Below, piece by piece: positions 41,993 to 52,647 of a stretch of 64,000 bases of DNA. This DNA comes from an uncultured Pelagibacteraceae bacterium. Lineage in GTDB: Bacteria; Pseudomonadota; Alphaproteobacteria; Pelagibacterales; Pelagibacteraceae. A program made the translations under genes and the position numbers. Location: positions 1 to 64,000 of the forward strand of contig CACGGD010000003.1 of assembly GCA_902572605.1 (NCBI GenBank), written 5' to 3'. Below the pieces are notes generated by a model. It worked only from the letters and a program-made list of their open reading frames with translations, did not search any database and was not told the DNA's origin. The stretch's first letter is position 1; every line of letters begins with the position of its first letter.

Positions 41993-43767
41993 TAATAAAC
42001 TCTCTCCTTGGGTGGAAAATATTGTACATCATTTGTTAAAGTTCTTGCGTGTACATCTCTATATTTAACTTTAACTTCTTTGCCTTCTTGCCAAGCTAAA
42101 GTGTGTTTCATAAATTGTTTGTCATCTCGCTTAGAAAAATCTTCTCTTGCATGCGCTCCTCTACTCTCTTTTCTATGATAAGCTGAATCCATAGTTGTCA
42201 TAGCTTGCCTTATTAAATTATCAAACTCTAAAGATTCTACTAAGTCTGTATTAAATAAAAGAGATTTATCCTTAACAGATATATCGTCTAATCCCTCAAA
42301 AGGCTTTCTAATTTCATCCACACCTTGTTTTAAAGTTTTTTCAGTTCTAAATACTGCACATTTACTTTGCATTGTTTTTTGCATCGATAATCTAAGCTTT
42401 GCAGTATTTGTGTCACCATTTGAGTTTCTAATTTTATCAAATCTATCTAGACATTTATCTGCTTCACTTTTTGGTGAAGTGTCATGTGGTGTATTCGGTT
42501 TAATTAATTCTGAAGCTCTTTTTGCTGCTGCTTTTCCGAAAACCACTAGGTCTATTAATGAATTAGATCCTAATCTATTTGCGCCATGAACAGAGACACA
42601 GGCAGCTTCACCTATTGCCATTAATCCTGGAACAGTTTTTTCAGAACCATTTAATGTTAAGACTTCAGCTTTGTAGTTAGTAGGTATTCCACCCATATTG
42701 TAATGAACGGTAGGGACTACAGGTATAGGATCTTTTGTTACATCAACTCCTGAGAAGGTCTTTGCGGACTCTGCTATGCCCGGTAGTCTATCATCGATTA
42801 CTTTAGGATCTAGATGATCCAAATGAAGATGGACATGATCTTTTTCTTTTCCTACTCCTCTTCCTTCGTTTATTTCGATTGCAATAGATCTGCTAACTAC
42901 ATCTCTTGACGCTAGATCCTTAGCGTTAGGAGCGTATCTTTCCATAAATCTTTCACCTTTAGAATTTAAAAGAAAGCCACCTTCTCCTCTAACTCCTTCC
43001 GATATTAAACATCCAACTCCATATATTCCTGTAGGATGAAATTGAACAAATTCCATGTCTTGCAATGGCAAACCTGCTCTTAAGACCATACCATTACCAT
43101 CTCCAGTACAAGTATGAGCAGATGTTGCTGAATAATATATTTTACCATATCCGCCCGTTGCAATTATTGTTATATGAGATTTAAATCTGTGTATTGTACC
43201 ATCATTAAGATTCCAAGCTATCAATCCTCTGCATTCACCATTTTTCATTATCAAGTCTAAAGCAAAATATTCTATAAAAAATTCTGTGTTATGTTTTAAA
43301 GCTTGGCCGTACAAAGTATGGAGAATGGCATGACCAGTTCTATCTGCCGCTGCACAAGTTCTCTGAACTGTTCCATTGCCGTAATTTTTAGTCATACCTC
43401 CAAAAGGTCTTTGGTAAATTTTTCCATCTTTAGTTCTGCTAAATGGCACTCCGTACCTGTCAAGCTCTTTAACTGCTTTCGGTGCTTCTTTACAAAGATA
43501 TTCAATAGCGTCCTGATCTCCTAACCAGTCAGAACCCTTTACTGTATCGTACATATGCCATCTCCAATCATCTTCCCCCATATTTCCTAGCGCAGCTGAA
43601 ATCCCACCTTGCGCAGCTGAAGTATGGCTTCTTGTTGGAAAAACTTTTGAAATACAAGCTGTTTTTAATCCTGCTTCAGATAAACCTACTGCAGCTCTTA
43701 GACCTGAACCTCCTGCCCCAAGAACTACTACATCGTATTCGTGGTCTATAATTTTATAAGCACTCAT
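41992..43767 (-). CDS. sdhA: Succinate dehydrogenase flavoprotein subunit
   Basis: [52 protein letters not shown]. Confidence 0.98.
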   Translation of the reverse strand: MSAYKIIDHEYDVVVLGAGGSGLRAAVGLSEAGLKTACISKVFPTRSHTSAAQGGISAALGNMGEDDWRWHMYDTVKGSDWLGDQDAIEYLCKEAPKAVKELDRYGVPFSRTKDGKIYQRPFGGMTKNYGNGTVQRTCAAADRTGHAILHTLYGQALKHNTEFFIEYFALDLIMKNGECRGLIAWNLNDGTIHRFKSHITIIATGGYGKIYYSATSAHTCTGDGNGMVLRAGLPLQDMEFVQFHPTGIYGVGCLISEGVRGEGGFLLNSKGERFMERYAPNAKDLASRDVVSRSIAIEINEGRGVGKEKDHVHLHLDHLDPKVIDDRLPGIAESAKTFSGVDVTKDPIPVVPTVHYNMGGIPTNYKAEVLTLNGSEKTVPGLMAIGEAACVSVHGANRLGSNSLIDLVVFGKAAAKRASELIKPNTPHDTSPKSEADKCLDRFDKIRNSNGDTNTAKLRLSMQKTMQSKCAVFRTEKTLKQGVDEIRKPFEGLDDISVKDKSLLFNTDLVESLEFDNLIRQAMTTMDSAYHRKESRGAHAREDFSKRDDKQFMKHTLAWQEGKEVKVKYRDVHARTLTNDVQYFPPKERVY

Positions 43768-44114
43768 TATGATAAATTAAATATTCCTATAATTGTTAAT
43801 AATGGAAATACTATAGCAAAAAAATTGAGCATTTTATTTGCGACATTTTTTATCTTTTCGTCATGAATATAGTCTTCAAAAATTTCACTTATGGTTAAAG
43901 CTGAAAAAAAGTAAGAAAAAACGATAAAAAGGGAAAATAAAATTTTAGATGGTTGTTTTGTGAAAAAATTAACTACTTCAATATAGTCTAAATCATGAAT
44001 TGAAACTAAATTTACTATAAACCAGGACATTAATGGAATTAATATTAATGAACTGTATTTAAGAAATAACCACTTTTTTGTTGAGGTATGCATATTAAAA
44101 GATATTTTTTCCAA
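43767..44114 (-). CDS. sdhD: Succinate dehydrogenase membrane anchor subunit
   Basis: 115 aa, 3 TM, between sdhA and sdhC; position and topology. Confidence 0.85.
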   Translation of the reverse strand: MEKISFNMHTSTKKWLFLKYSSLILIPLMSWFIVNLVSIHDLDYIEVVNFFTKQPSKILFSLFIVFSYFFSALTISEIFEDYIHDEKIKNVANKMLNFFAIVFPLLTIIGIFNLS

Positions 44115-44481
44115 TTAGATAAAATAGAATTGTTAAAGCAAAAGATCCTATGAAAGCAAGAATTCCAGTAATCTTTGCGACTTTCAAATCAAATCCATAA
44201 CCCATATCCCATATTAGATGTCTTATTTCATTTAAAATATGAAAACTAAATGACCAACAAAGAAAAACTATTATAAATTTTCCAAAAAAAGATCTTAAAA
44301 ATATTTTTGTTATTTCGTAACTTCCTTCGCCTAAAAGTAAAGATAATGTCCAAATACAAATTAATGTAATTGCTAAAATATTAATTACACCAACTATTCT
44401 GTGTGAAATAGAAAGAAGAGAAGAAATCTGCCATTTATAAATTTGTAGATGTGGGCTTAGAGGATTATCATTATTTTGCAT
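44095..44481 (-). CDS. sdhC: Succinate dehydrogenase cytochrome b556 subunit
   Basis: NPLSPHLQIYKWQISSLLSISHRIVGV; HILNEIRHLIWDMGYG haem-ligand region. Confidence 0.94.
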   Translation of the reverse strand: MQNNDNPLSPHLQIYKWQISSLLSISHRIVGVINILAITLICIWTLSLLLGEGSYEITKIFLRSFFGKFIIVFLCWSFSFHILNEIRHLIWDMGYGFDLKVAKITGILAFIGSFALTILFYLIGKNIF

Positions 44482-44504
44482 AACTTATTTATAAACTAAA
44501 TACT

Positions 44505-45497
44505 TTACTTTTTCTTCATTAAACACTCAGCTATCTGAACAGTGTTTAAAGCCGCTCCTTTTAATAAATTGTCTGAAACCACCCAAATATTTAAAGCTTT
44601 TTTATTAGAATGATCTTTTCTAATTCTAGATACAAAGGTCATATAATCTCCCTCAGCTTCTACCGGGGTGACGTATCCGCCATCTTTATGCTCATCAATA
44701 ACTTTACATCCTGGGGCATTTGTTAATATTTTTCTAACTGCTTCTAAATCATATTCATTTTCAAACTCAATATTTACTGACTCAGAATGAGAAGTTTTTA
44801 TTGGAACCCTTACACAAGTTGCTGTAATACCTATTTTTTTATCTAAAATTTTTTTAGTTTCATTCTCCATTTTCCATTCCTCTTTTGTATAACCATCTTC
44901 AACAAAAGAATCTATATGAGGGATCAAATTAAATGCTATTTGTTTTGTAAAATTTTCAGATTTAATTTTTTTATTATCTAAGTAGTCTTTTGTCTGACTG
45001 AATAATTCATCTACAGAAGCTTTTCCCGCTCCTGAAACTGCTTGATAAGTGGAGACAACTACCCTTCTAATTTTATACTTATCATGAAGAGGTTTCAAAG
45101 GAAGCATTAATTGGATCGTTGAGCAATTAGGATTTGCTATTATATTTTTATGTATCTTTAAATCCTCAGGATTGACCTCAGCAACTACCAAAGGAACATC
45201 CTTATCCATTCTAAAATATTTTGAATTATCTATAACAATAGTTTTTTTTGAAGCTTTAGGAGCCCAATTTTTAGCAATTTCACTACCTGCAGCAAAAATA
45301 GTCACCTCTGCTTTTGAAAAATCATAATCTTCTAACTGTTGAACAGTAATTTCTTTTTTTTTAAAAAATAATTTTTGCCCAGCACTTTTTTTAGATGCAA
45401 CCAAAAAAAGATTATCAATTTCTATTTTTGATTTCTCTAATACCTCTATTGTTTTTCTACCTACGTTGCCAGTGGCACCGATTATTGCGAAATTCAT
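44505..45497 (-). CDS. asd: Aspartate-semialdehyde dehydrogenase
   Basis: AIIGATGNVGRKTIEVLE; ANPNCSTIQLMLPLKPL; VSTYQAVSGAG. Confidence 0.96.
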   Translation of the reverse strand: MNFAIIGATGNVGRKTIEVLEKSKIEIDNLFLVASKKSAGQKLFFKKKEITVQQLEDYDFSKAEVTIFAAGSEIAKNWAPKASKKTIVIDNSKYFRMDKDVPLVVAEVNPEDLKIHKNIIANPNCSTIQLMLPLKPLHDKYKIRRVVVSTYQAVSGAGKASVDELFSQTKDYLDNKKIKSENFTKQIAFNLIPHIDSFVEDGYTKEEWKMENETKKILDKKIGITATCVRVPIKTSHSESVNIEFENEYDLEAVRKILTNAPGCKVIDEHKDGGYVTPVEAEGDYMTFVSRIRKDHSNKKALNIWVVSDNLLKGAALNTVQIAECLMKKK

Positions 45498-45511
45498 ATT
45501 CTTTTATTATT

Positions 45512-46618
45512 TTATTTCAATTTTGATATAATTGCATCACCCATATCAGTTGTGGTGACTTCTTTTTTACCATCAGACATAATGTCTTTTGTTCTTAAAC
45601 CATCATCCAACACTTTTTGAACTGATGTATCTAATAAATCCGCCTCTTTATCCAAATCTAATGAGTATCTAAAAGCCATAGATAAACTTAATATTGTTGC
45701 TATCGGATTAGCTAAATTTTTTCCAGCAATATCTGGTGCAGAACCATGCACTGGTTCATAAAGAGATCTAATTTTTCCATTTTTATCTTTTGATCCCAAA
45801 GAAGCAGAAGGTAATAATCCTAAAGAACCTGTTAACATTGCTGCCTCGTCTGACAACATGTCACCAAATAAATTATCTGCTAATATCACGTCGAATTGTT
45901 TTGGATTTCTTAAGAGTTGCATAGCACAATTATCTGCTAACATATGTTCTAGCTCTATCTTTTTATATTCCTTATCTTTTAAAGTTTGCACCTCTTCCCT
46001 CCACAACACTCCTGCCTCCATCACATTAGATTTCTCACAAGAAGTTACTTTATTTTTTCTTTTTTTTGCTAAATCAAAAGCAACTCTGGCAATTCTTTGT
46101 ATTTCATTTGTTGTGTAAGAATGGGTGTTAATACCTCTTCTTTGATTATTTTCTATTGGTTCAATTCCTCTAGGTTCACCAAAATATATTCCGCCTGTTA
46201 ACTCTCTTACAATCATAATATCTAAACCAGACACTATTTCAGGTTTTAAAGTAGATGAGTTAACAAGCTGTTTAAAACAAATTGCAGGTCTTAGATTTGC
46301 AAACAATTTTAGCTCCTTTCTTAATTTTAAAAGAGCTCTCTCTGGTTTTTTAGAAAATTCTAAATTATCCCACTTCGGACCACCACAAGCTCCCAAAATT
46401 ACAGCGTCGGACTCTAAAGATTTAAAAAAAACCTCATCAGTTATAGGAATTTTATGAATATCAATTGATGCTCCACCAATTAACTCTTCTTCAAAGCTAA
46501 AATCTAATGATTTATTCCTATTAAACCAATCTAATATTTTTTTTACCTCTCTTACAACTTCTGGTCCAATGCCATCTCCTGGCAATAGTAAAATTTTTCT
46601 TTTTGCAGTATTACTCAT
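45512..46618 (-). CDS. leuB: 3-isopropylmalate dehydrogenase
   Basis: [49 protein letters not shown]. Track start 46630; MSNTAKRK start at 46618 preferred. Confidence 0.96.
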   Translation of the reverse strand: MSNTAKRKILLLPGDGIGPEVVREVKKILDWFNRNKSLDFSFEEELIGGASIDIHKIPITDEVFFKSLESDAVILGACGGPKWDNLEFSKKPERALLKLRKELKLFANLRPAICFKQLVNSSTLKPEIVSGLDIMIVRELTGGIYFGEPRGIEPIENNQRRGINTHSYTTNEIQRIARVAFDLAKKRKNKVTSCEKSNVMEAGVLWREEVQTLKDKEYKKIELEHMLADNCAMQLLRNPKQFDVILADNLFGDMLSDEAAMLTGSLGLLPSASLGSKDKNGKIRSLYEPVHGSAPDIAGKNLANPIATILSLSMAFRYSLDLDKEADLLDTSVQKVLDDGLRTKDIMSDGKKEVTTTDMGDAIISKLK

Positions 46619-46620
46619 TT

Positions 46621-47217
46621 TTAAATCCAAGGTTTATTCTTATTAATTTTCTTTTCATAATTATCGATTTGATTTATTTTCTCCATTGTCAAATCAATGT
46701 CATCTAAACCATTTATCAAACATTTTTTTTTAAATTCATCTATCTCGAATTTAATAACTTTATTGCCATGTGATATTTCTTGTTTCTCAAGATTAATATG
46801 AATTTCTTCATGTCTTTTTGCGTAATTAGACAACTCTATAACATTTTCTTCATCTGTCTTTATTGGTAAAATTCCATTTTTAAAACAGTTGTTATAAAAT
46901 ATATCAGCAAAACTTGAACTGATAATACACTTAATTCCAAAGTCAGAAAGAGCCCAAGGCGCATGTTCTCTAGAAGAACCACAACCAAAGTTTTTACCAG
47001 CTAACAAAATCTTGGACTCATTGTAAGGTTTTTTATTTAATATAAAATCTTTTATAATTTTCCCATTTTCATCATAACGCATCTCATAAAATAGACTTTT
47101 TCCTAAACCTGTTCTTTTAATTGTTTTCAAAAATTGTTTTGGAATAATCATATCGGTATCAATATTTTGCAATGCTAAATATGATGGTATACTTTTCAAT
47201 TTATTAAACTTTTCCAT
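46621..47217 (-). CDS. leuD: 3-isopropylmalate dehydratase small subunit
   Basis: [33 protein letters not shown]. Confidence 0.96.
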   Translation of the reverse strand: MEKFNKLKSIPSYLALQNIDTDMIIPKQFLKTIKRTGLGKSLFYEMRYDENGKIIKDFILNKKPYNESKILLAGKNFGCGSSREHAPWALSDFGIKCIISSSFADIFYNNCFKNGILPIKTDEENVIELSNYAKRHEEIHINLEKQEISHGNKVIKFEIDEFKKKCLINGLDDIDLTMEKINQIDNYEKKINKNKPWI

Positions 47218-48620
47218 TATTTTATTTTCCTTACATCTGAAAGGTGACCTTTAATTGCTGCGGCAATTGCCATACCTGGACTAACTAAGTGAGTTCTGCC
47301 TCCTCTTCCTTGTCTTCCTTCAAAATTTCTATTTGAGGTTGATGCACATCTTTCTTTGGGTTTCAATTGATCAGGATTCATACCTAAGCACATTGAACAT
47401 CCAGGTTCTCTCCATTCAAATCCTGCTTGAATAAATATTTTATCCAAACCCTCTTTTTCTGCTTGAGCTTTAACTAACCCTGATCCAGGTACTACCATCG
47501 CACTAACAGTACTAGCAATTTTTTTTCCTTTTAAAAGTTCTGCTGCTAATCTTAGATCTTCTATTCTACCATTTGTACAACTACCAATAAATATCTTATC
47601 AATTTTTATATCTGATATTTTAGTATTTGCTTTTAAACCCATATACTCCAAAGATCTTTTCATCGCTATTTTTCTATCTTCATTTGCTTCTTTATCAGGA
47701 TCAGGTACCACCCCTGTAACTGGTGAAACATCTTGAGGGGAAGTACCCCAAGTAACTAATGGTTCGATCTCTTTACCGTCTATATTGATTTCTTTATCAA
47801 ACTCACAGCCTTCATCAGAATATAAAGACTTCCAAAAATCTATTGCTTTATTCCAATTTTGACCTTTTGGAGACATAGTTTTATCTTTTAAATATTCAAA
47901 AGTTTTTTCATCGGGAGCTATTAATCCTGCTCTGGCTCCAGCCTCTATAGTCATATTACAAACGGTCATCCTCTCTTCTATACTTAAATTTTTTATTACA
48001 TCTCCAGCAAATTCAATTACATAACCTGTGCCGCCTGCAGTCCCGATTGTTCCAATAATTTTTAAAATAACATCTTTGGCAGTAACACCTTTATGTAAAG
48101 CTCCATTTACATTTATTCTTAAATTTTTCGATTTCTTTTGAATTAATGTTTGAGTTGCTAATACATGTTCTACTTCAGAAGTTCCTATTCCAAAAGCTAA
48201 AGCTCCAAATGCTCCGTGAGTAGCTGTATGACTATCACCACATACTATAACTGTGCCAGGTTGAGTAAAACCTTGTTCAGGTCCAATGATATGGACTATT
48301 CCTTGTCTTTTATCATTTACGTCAAAAAGTTTTACTCCAAATTCTTTACAATTGTTCCTCAATGTATCTACTTGAATTTTTGATTCTGGGTCATCAATTC
48401 CTTTCGACCTATCAGTAGTTGGAACATTATGATCTGGAACAGCCAAAGTAAATTCTGGTTTTCTTACCTTTCTTTTTTGAAGCCTTAGTCCTTCAAAAGC
48501 TTGCGGACTTGTGACTTCGTGAACTAAATGTCGATCAACATAAATTAAAGAGGTTCCATCAGTTTGTTCGTGAACAAGATGGTCATCCCATATTTTATCA
48601 TATAGAGTCTTTGGCATCAA
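47217..48620 (-). CDS. leuC: 3-isopropylmalate dehydratase large subunit
   Basis: [58 protein letters not shown]. Confidence 0.98.
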   Translation of the reverse strand: MMPKTLYDKIWDDHLVHEQTDGTSLIYVDRHLVHEVTSPQAFEGLRLQKRKVRKPEFTLAVPDHNVPTTDRSKGIDDPESKIQVDTLRNNCKEFGVKLFDVNDKRQGIVHIIGPEQGFTQPGTVIVCGDSHTATHGAFGALAFGIGTSEVEHVLATQTLIQKKSKNLRINVNGALHKGVTAKDVILKIIGTIGTAGGTGYVIEFAGDVIKNLSIEERMTVCNMTIEAGARAGLIAPDEKTFEYLKDKTMSPKGQNWNKAIDFWKSLYSDEGCEFDKEINIDGKEIEPLVTWGTSPQDVSPVTGVVPDPDKEANEDRKIAMKRSLEYMGLKANTKISDIKIDKIFIGSCTNGRIEDLRLAAELLKGKKIASTVSAMVVPGSGLVKAQAEKEGLDKIFIQAGFEWREPGCSMCLGMNPDQLKPKERCASTSNRNFEGRQGRGGRTHLVSPGMAIAAAIKGHLSDVRKIK

Positions 48621-48628
48621 AAATTTTG

Positions 48629-49138
48629 TTATTTTTTATCGCTAGTTTTTGTCTCAGTTTTTTTCTGAACAATAGAAGTATCTTTTTTTTCTTCAGTTTT
48701 TATTTCTTCTTTAGCTTTTGAAACTACTTCTTTTTTTATTGGCTCAGCTGGTTGAGTTGAAATGTCTATTCCAATCTTTTTTTTAATTTTTTCAGTTATT
48801 CTTGCAGATTTTCCTTTTTTATCTCTTAAATAATAAAGTTTTGCTCTTCTTACCTTACCTGATCTTACTACTTTAATAGAATCTACATTCGGACTGTATA
48901 GCGCAAAAGTTCTTTCTACTCCTTCACCGAAAGATATTTTTCTAACCGTAAAAGAAGAATTTAAATCACGATTTTTTTTAGCTATGCAAACACCTTCAAA
49001 ATATTGAATTCTTTCTCTTTTTCCTTCAGAAATTTTTACACCAACTTTTATTGTATCTCCTGAAGAAAAATCAGTTATTTTTTTATTGGCAATAATTTTT
49101 TTAATTGCTTCTCTATTTATGTCTTCAATGTTTTTCAT
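48629..49138 (-). CDS. rplS: 50S ribosomal protein L19 with charged C-terminal extension
   Basis: [50 protein letters not shown]; Lys/Glu/Thr-rich tail. Confidence 0.96.
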   Translation of the reverse strand: MKNIEDINREAIKKIIANKKITDFSSGDTIKVGVKISEGKRERIQYFEGVCIAKKNRDLNSSFTVRKISFGEGVERTFALYSPNVDSIKVVRSGKVRRAKLYYLRDKKGKSARITEKIKKKIGIDISTQPAEPIKKEVVSKAKEEIKTEEKKDTSIVQKKTETKTSDKK

Positions 49139-49826
49139 TTTTTTTATTTAAATATTTTTTCCAAAGATCAGGTCTCTTGCGACGTGTTATAGCCTCAGAT
49201 TGGGATAAACGCCAGTCTTTAATTTTAGCGTGATCACCTGATAAAAGTACATCTGGAGTGCCTTTTCCTTCCCAATTTTGAGGTTTTGTATACTGAGGAT
49301 ATTCTAATAGAAAATCTTCAAAACTTTCTTCTTTTGTAGAATTATTATTTCCTAAAACACCAGGTAATAATCGAACAATTGAGTCGATCAAAACAAAAGA
49401 AGCTGTCTCACCTCCAGACAATATAAAGTCACCAATACTATATTCTTGAATATTTCTTGTTTCTAAAAGTCTTTGATCTATTCCTTCAAAATGACCACAT
49501 AGTAAATTTATTTTTTTTTGTTTACTAAATTCTCTAGCAATTTTTTGATCAAATTTTTTTCCTTTAGGAGACAAATAAATTGTACTTTCATCAGTTTTTA
49601 AATTTGCATCCAATGCCGATGCAACAACATCAGGCCTCAATAGCATTCCACTTCCACCTCCAAAAGGCGTGTCATCAACTGAACTATGCTTATCAATTGC
49701 ATAATCTCTAATATTTATCACTTTTAAATTCCAAATCTTTTTTTCCTGAGCTTTTTTATAAATGCCAGTATTAAGTGGTCCAGGGTAAAATTCTGGATAT
49801 AAAGTAAAAATTCTTACTTCAAACAT
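49125..49826 (-). CDS. trmD: tRNA (guanine-N1-)-methyltransferase
   Basis: [44 protein letters not shown]. Confidence 0.97.
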   Translation of the reverse strand: MFEVRIFTLYPEFYPGPLNTGIYKKAQEKKIWNLKVINIRDYAIDKHSSVDDTPFGGGSGMLLRPDVVASALDANLKTDESTIYLSPKGKKFDQKIAREFSKQKKINLLCGHFEGIDQRLLETRNIQEYSIGDFILSGGETASFVLIDSIVRLLPGVLGNNNSTKEESFEDFLLEYPQYTKPQNWEGKGTPDVLLSGDHAKIKDWRLSQSEAITRRKRPDLWKKYLNKKNEKH

Positions 49827-49843
49827 AAATATTATTCTCCGAA

Positions 49844-50299
49844 CTAACCTTTTGGCTCTTCCTTTTTAGGTTCTTCCTTTTTAGCTTCTGCTTTTTTAGG
49901 CTCTTCCTTTTTAGCTTCAGCTTTTTTAGGTTCTTCCTTTTTAGGCTCTTCCTTTTTAGCTTCTGCTTTTTTAGGTTCTTCCTCTTTAGATTCTTTTTTT
50001 CTATCTTTTTTTGGAATTGCTTTCAGAGGGTTGTTTCCAGTTTTTGGCATGGGCATTAATTTCATTTCACCTAAAATTCTTGAAACTCTTAGAGTAGGCT
50101 GAGCTCCTTTACTTATCCAATATTTAATTCTCTCAAATTCAACTTTTATTCTTTCTTTTTTATCCTTTGGTAAAAGAGGATTGTAAGATCCTACCTTTTC
50201 AATAAATTTACCATCTCTAGGATACCTGCCATCCGCTACTACTATTTTATATATAGGTCTTTTCCTTACTCCGCCCATTGATAATCTTATTCTTAACAT
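49844..50299 (-). CDS. rpsP: 30S ribosomal protein S16 with repetitive charged C-terminal tail
   Basis: MLRIRLSMGGVRKRPIYKIVVADGRYPRDGKFIEKVGSYNPL; tail of repeated KKEEP/KKAEA units. Confidence 0.97.
   Translation of the reverse strand: MLRIRLSMGGVRKRPIYKIVVADGRYPRDGKFIEKVGSYNPLLPKDKKERIKVEFERIKYWISKGAQPTLRVSRILGEMKLMPMPKTGNNPLKAIPKKDRKKESKEEEPKKAEAKKEEPKKEEPKKAEAKKEEPKKAEAKKEEPKKEEPKG
49847..49978. repeat. 15-bp-unit coding repeat (KKEEP/KKAEA) in 3' end of rpsP
   Basis: Repeating cttcctttttaggtt / cttctgcttttttag-like units on + strand, translated on - strand as KKAEA KKEEP KKEEP KKAEA KKEEP KKAEA KKEEP KKEEP. Confidence 0.88.
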
Positions 50300-50309
50300 T
50301 TTATACCTT

Positions 50310-51662
50310 TCATTTTAGTTTATTGATTATTTCATCAGGCATTAGACCTGATGGAATTTTTTTTCCTTGAGACATTTTTTTCATCATGTCTGACATCATT
50401 TTAAATTGTTTAAGCAGTTTGTTTATTTTTGAAACATCTACACCTGAGCCTTCAGAAATTCTTTTTCTTCTAGAGCCACTAACTATTTTTGGATTTTCTT
50501 TTTCTTTCTTCGTCATAGATAAAATTACTGCTTCATTCTCAATTAACATTTTCTCATCGATAGATGCTTTGTCCATTTGTGCTTTCATCTTGCTTGCCCC
50601 TGGCAACAAAGACATAACTCCTTCCATTCCTCCCATTTTTTTCATCTGTCTCAATTGAGATAAGTACGTGTCCATTGTAAAAACACCTTTTTTCATCTCT
50701 TCTTCAGTTTTCTTGATTTTTTCTTCGTCTAAATCTTGAGATGCTTTTTCTACAAGAGAAACTACATCGCCCATTCCTAAAATTCTATTGGCTAATCTAT
50801 CTGGATGAAATAATTCAAAATCACTTATCTTTTCTCCTACTCCAATATATTTAATGGGTTTGCCTGTTACTTGCTTCATACTTAAAGCTGCACCACCCCG
50901 TGCATCTCCATCAACTCTTGTGAGAATAATGCTGGAAAGATTAACTGCAGTATCAAATTCTTTTGCAACATTAACAGCTATTTGACCAGTAAGTGAGTCT
51001 GCGACTAAAATTGTTTCAACTGGTTTTGTTATTTCTTTAACTTGCTTTATTTCAGACATCATAGGAAGATCAATTTGAGTACGCCCTGCGGAGTCAAAGA
51101 TTATTACCTCCGACCCATTAAGATTCGCTGCGTTCATGGCTCTTTTGCTAATATCAATTGGTTGTTGTTCTTCTACTATTGGCAAGTTTTCTATATTATT
51201 TTTTTCTGCAAGCATCTTTAATTGCTCTTGAGCTGCTGGCCTGTAAACATCTAAACTAACCAGCATTGTTTTCTTTTTAAAATTTTTCTCAATAAACTTT
51301 GCAAGTTTTGCTGCTGATGTTGTTTTTCCTGATCCTTGTAAGCCTACTAAAAGAATTGAGACTGGAGGTGTGGCTTTAAGATTTAGCTCTTCATTTTTTT
51401 TTCCTAAAGTATGCACTAATTCATCGTAGACAATTTTAATTATCATTTGGCCAGGAGAAGTTGACCTTATTATTTCTTGACCAACAGTTTTTGGTTTAAT
51501 ATTAGATATAAATTCTTTAACAACTGGAAGAGCGACATCAGCTTCTAATAAAGCCAGTCTAATTTCTTTTAAACCAGAGTCGACTTGATCTTCGGTTAAC
51601 GAAGGAGCCTTTTTAAGTTTAGAAAAAATATTTTCTAATTTATTTGTTAAATTTTCAAACAT
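50310..51662 (-). CDS. ffh: Signal recognition particle GTPase Ffh
   Basis: MFENLTNKLENIFSKLKKAPSLTEDQV start; GLQGSGKTTSAAKLA; DVYRPAAQEQLK; FDSAGRTQIDL; Met-rich M domain. Track start at 51740 adds 26 residues unlike Ffh. Confidence 0.95.
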   Translation of the reverse strand: MFENLTNKLENIFSKLKKAPSLTEDQVDSGLKEIRLALLEADVALPVVKEFISNIKPKTVGQEIIRSTSPGQMIIKIVYDELVHTLGKKNEELNLKATPPVSILLVGLQGSGKTTSAAKLAKFIEKNFKKKTMLVSLDVYRPAAQEQLKMLAEKNNIENLPIVEEQQPIDISKRAMNAANLNGSEVIIFDSAGRTQIDLPMMSEIKQVKEITKPVETILVADSLTGQIAVNVAKEFDTAVNLSSIILTRVDGDARGGAALSMKQVTGKPIKYIGVGEKISDFELFHPDRLANRILGMGDVVSLVEKASQDLDEEKIKKTEEEMKKGVFTMDTYLSQLRQMKKMGGMEGVMSLLPGASKMKAQMDKASIDEKMLIENEAVILSMTKKEKENPKIVSGSRRKRISEGSGVDVSKINKLLKQFKMMSDMMKKMSQGKKIPSGLMPDEIINKLK

Positions 51663-51685
51663 TTCATTACACGTAACACCTATCG

Positions 51686-51778
51686 CACTAGTGGGCGAAC
51701 CTTCGCTGACTAGTGTCGACACTCTTAATATTAAGAGCACCGCAAAAAGCTTGTGATTTTGCGGAAAGTGATCGCAAA
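51686..51778. promoter_or_regulatory. Cluster of inverted repeats in the ffh / dapF divergent intergenic region
   Basis: CACTAGT-GG-GCGAA-CC-TTCGC-TG-ACTAGTG (51686-51715); AGTGTCGACACT (51712-51723); CTCTTAATATTAAGAG (51722-51737); CCGCAAAA/TTTTGCGG (51740-51764) competing with TTTGCG/CGCAAA (51758-51778). Confidence 0.75.
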
Positions 51779-51797
51779 GTACAATTTGGGGTTTTAA

Positions 51798-52646
51798 ATG
51801 TCAACGAATAATTATACTACTCTAAATATGCCAAAGATTAACGCTTATAGGATGGACGGATTAGGTAATGATTTTATCATAGTTGATAGAAGAGAAAATT
51901 ATATTAACTTAAGTAAAGAAGAAATTATTAAACTTGGTGATAGAAAAGTATTAGGCTTTGACCAAATTCTCTTTATTGAAAAACTGCAAAATAATTCCTA
52001 CCCAATTACAATTTATAACTCTGATGGTGGAAAAGTAAGTGCGTGTGGAAATGGAGCTAGATGCATAGCTTATCTTTTAAGTAAAAATTTAAATATTAGT
52101 GAAATTAAATTAAAGACAAATAATAGATTGCTTAATGCAAAAGTAATAGGAGATTTTAATGTAGAGCTTGAAATGGGAAAACCTTTATTTAATTTTGATG
52201 AAATTCCATTATCAAAAACAATAAATCCCGGAGATATTACTTTAAAAATTGATGATAAAGTATTTTCTGGTGGATTTTGTGTGAATGTAGGAAATCCGCA
52301 TATAATTTTTTTCGTCAAGGATTGTTTTGAACATGACTTGAAGTTAATTGGTCCTGAAATTGAAAATCATGAACTGTTTCCTGAAAAAGTCAATGTTACG
52401 TTTGCTGAAATAATTGATAAAAGTAATATAAAAATAAATGTCTGGGAACGTGGAGCTGGACTTACAAAAGCTTGTGGCACTGCTGCTTGTGCAACAGCTG
52501 TTGCAGCACTAAAAAATAATATAGCTAATAATAAAGTAGATGTAAAATTTAATGAAGGTATTTTGAAAATAGAAATAGATAAAAAGGATAATATATTTAT
52601 GACCGGTCCAGTTTCGGAGATCAAAAATATAAAAATAGAAATTTAA
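51798..52646 (+). CDS. dapF: Diaminopimelate epimerase
   Basis: RMDGLGNDFIIVDRR; SACGNGARCIAYLL; GAGLTKACGTAACATAVAAL. Alternative ATG at 51828. Confidence 0.96.
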   Translation: MSTNNYTTLNMPKINAYRMDGLGNDFIIVDRRENYINLSKEEIIKLGDRKVLGFDQILFIEKLQNNSYPITIYNSDGGKVSACGNGARCIAYLLSKNLNISEIKLKTNNRLLNAKVIGDFNVELEMGKPLFNFDEIPLSKTINPGDITLKIDDKVFSGGFCVNVGNPHIIFFVKDCFEHDLKLIGPEIENHELFPEKVNVTFAEIIDKSNIKINVWERGAGLTKACGTAACATAVAALKNNIANNKVDVKFNEGILKIEIDKKDNIFMTGPVSEIKNIKIEI

Positions 52647-52647
52647 T

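Noticed and set aside
49847-49978. CRISPR-like repeat array
   Set aside because: Units are 15 bp, contiguous and in frame in rpsP with no unique spacers; a coding minisatellite.
51663-51740. N-terminal extension of tracked Ffh ORF (MLLILRVSTLVSEGSPTSAIGVTCNE)
   Set aside because: Does not resemble Ffh, and the DNA there is a set of inverted repeats; MFENL start at 51662 is canonical.
51663-51797. SRP (4.5S) RNA gene next to ffh
   Set aside because: Looked for the conserved GGAAGnAGC/GGAA-tetraloop core on both strands and did not find it; kept only as an unassigned structured region.
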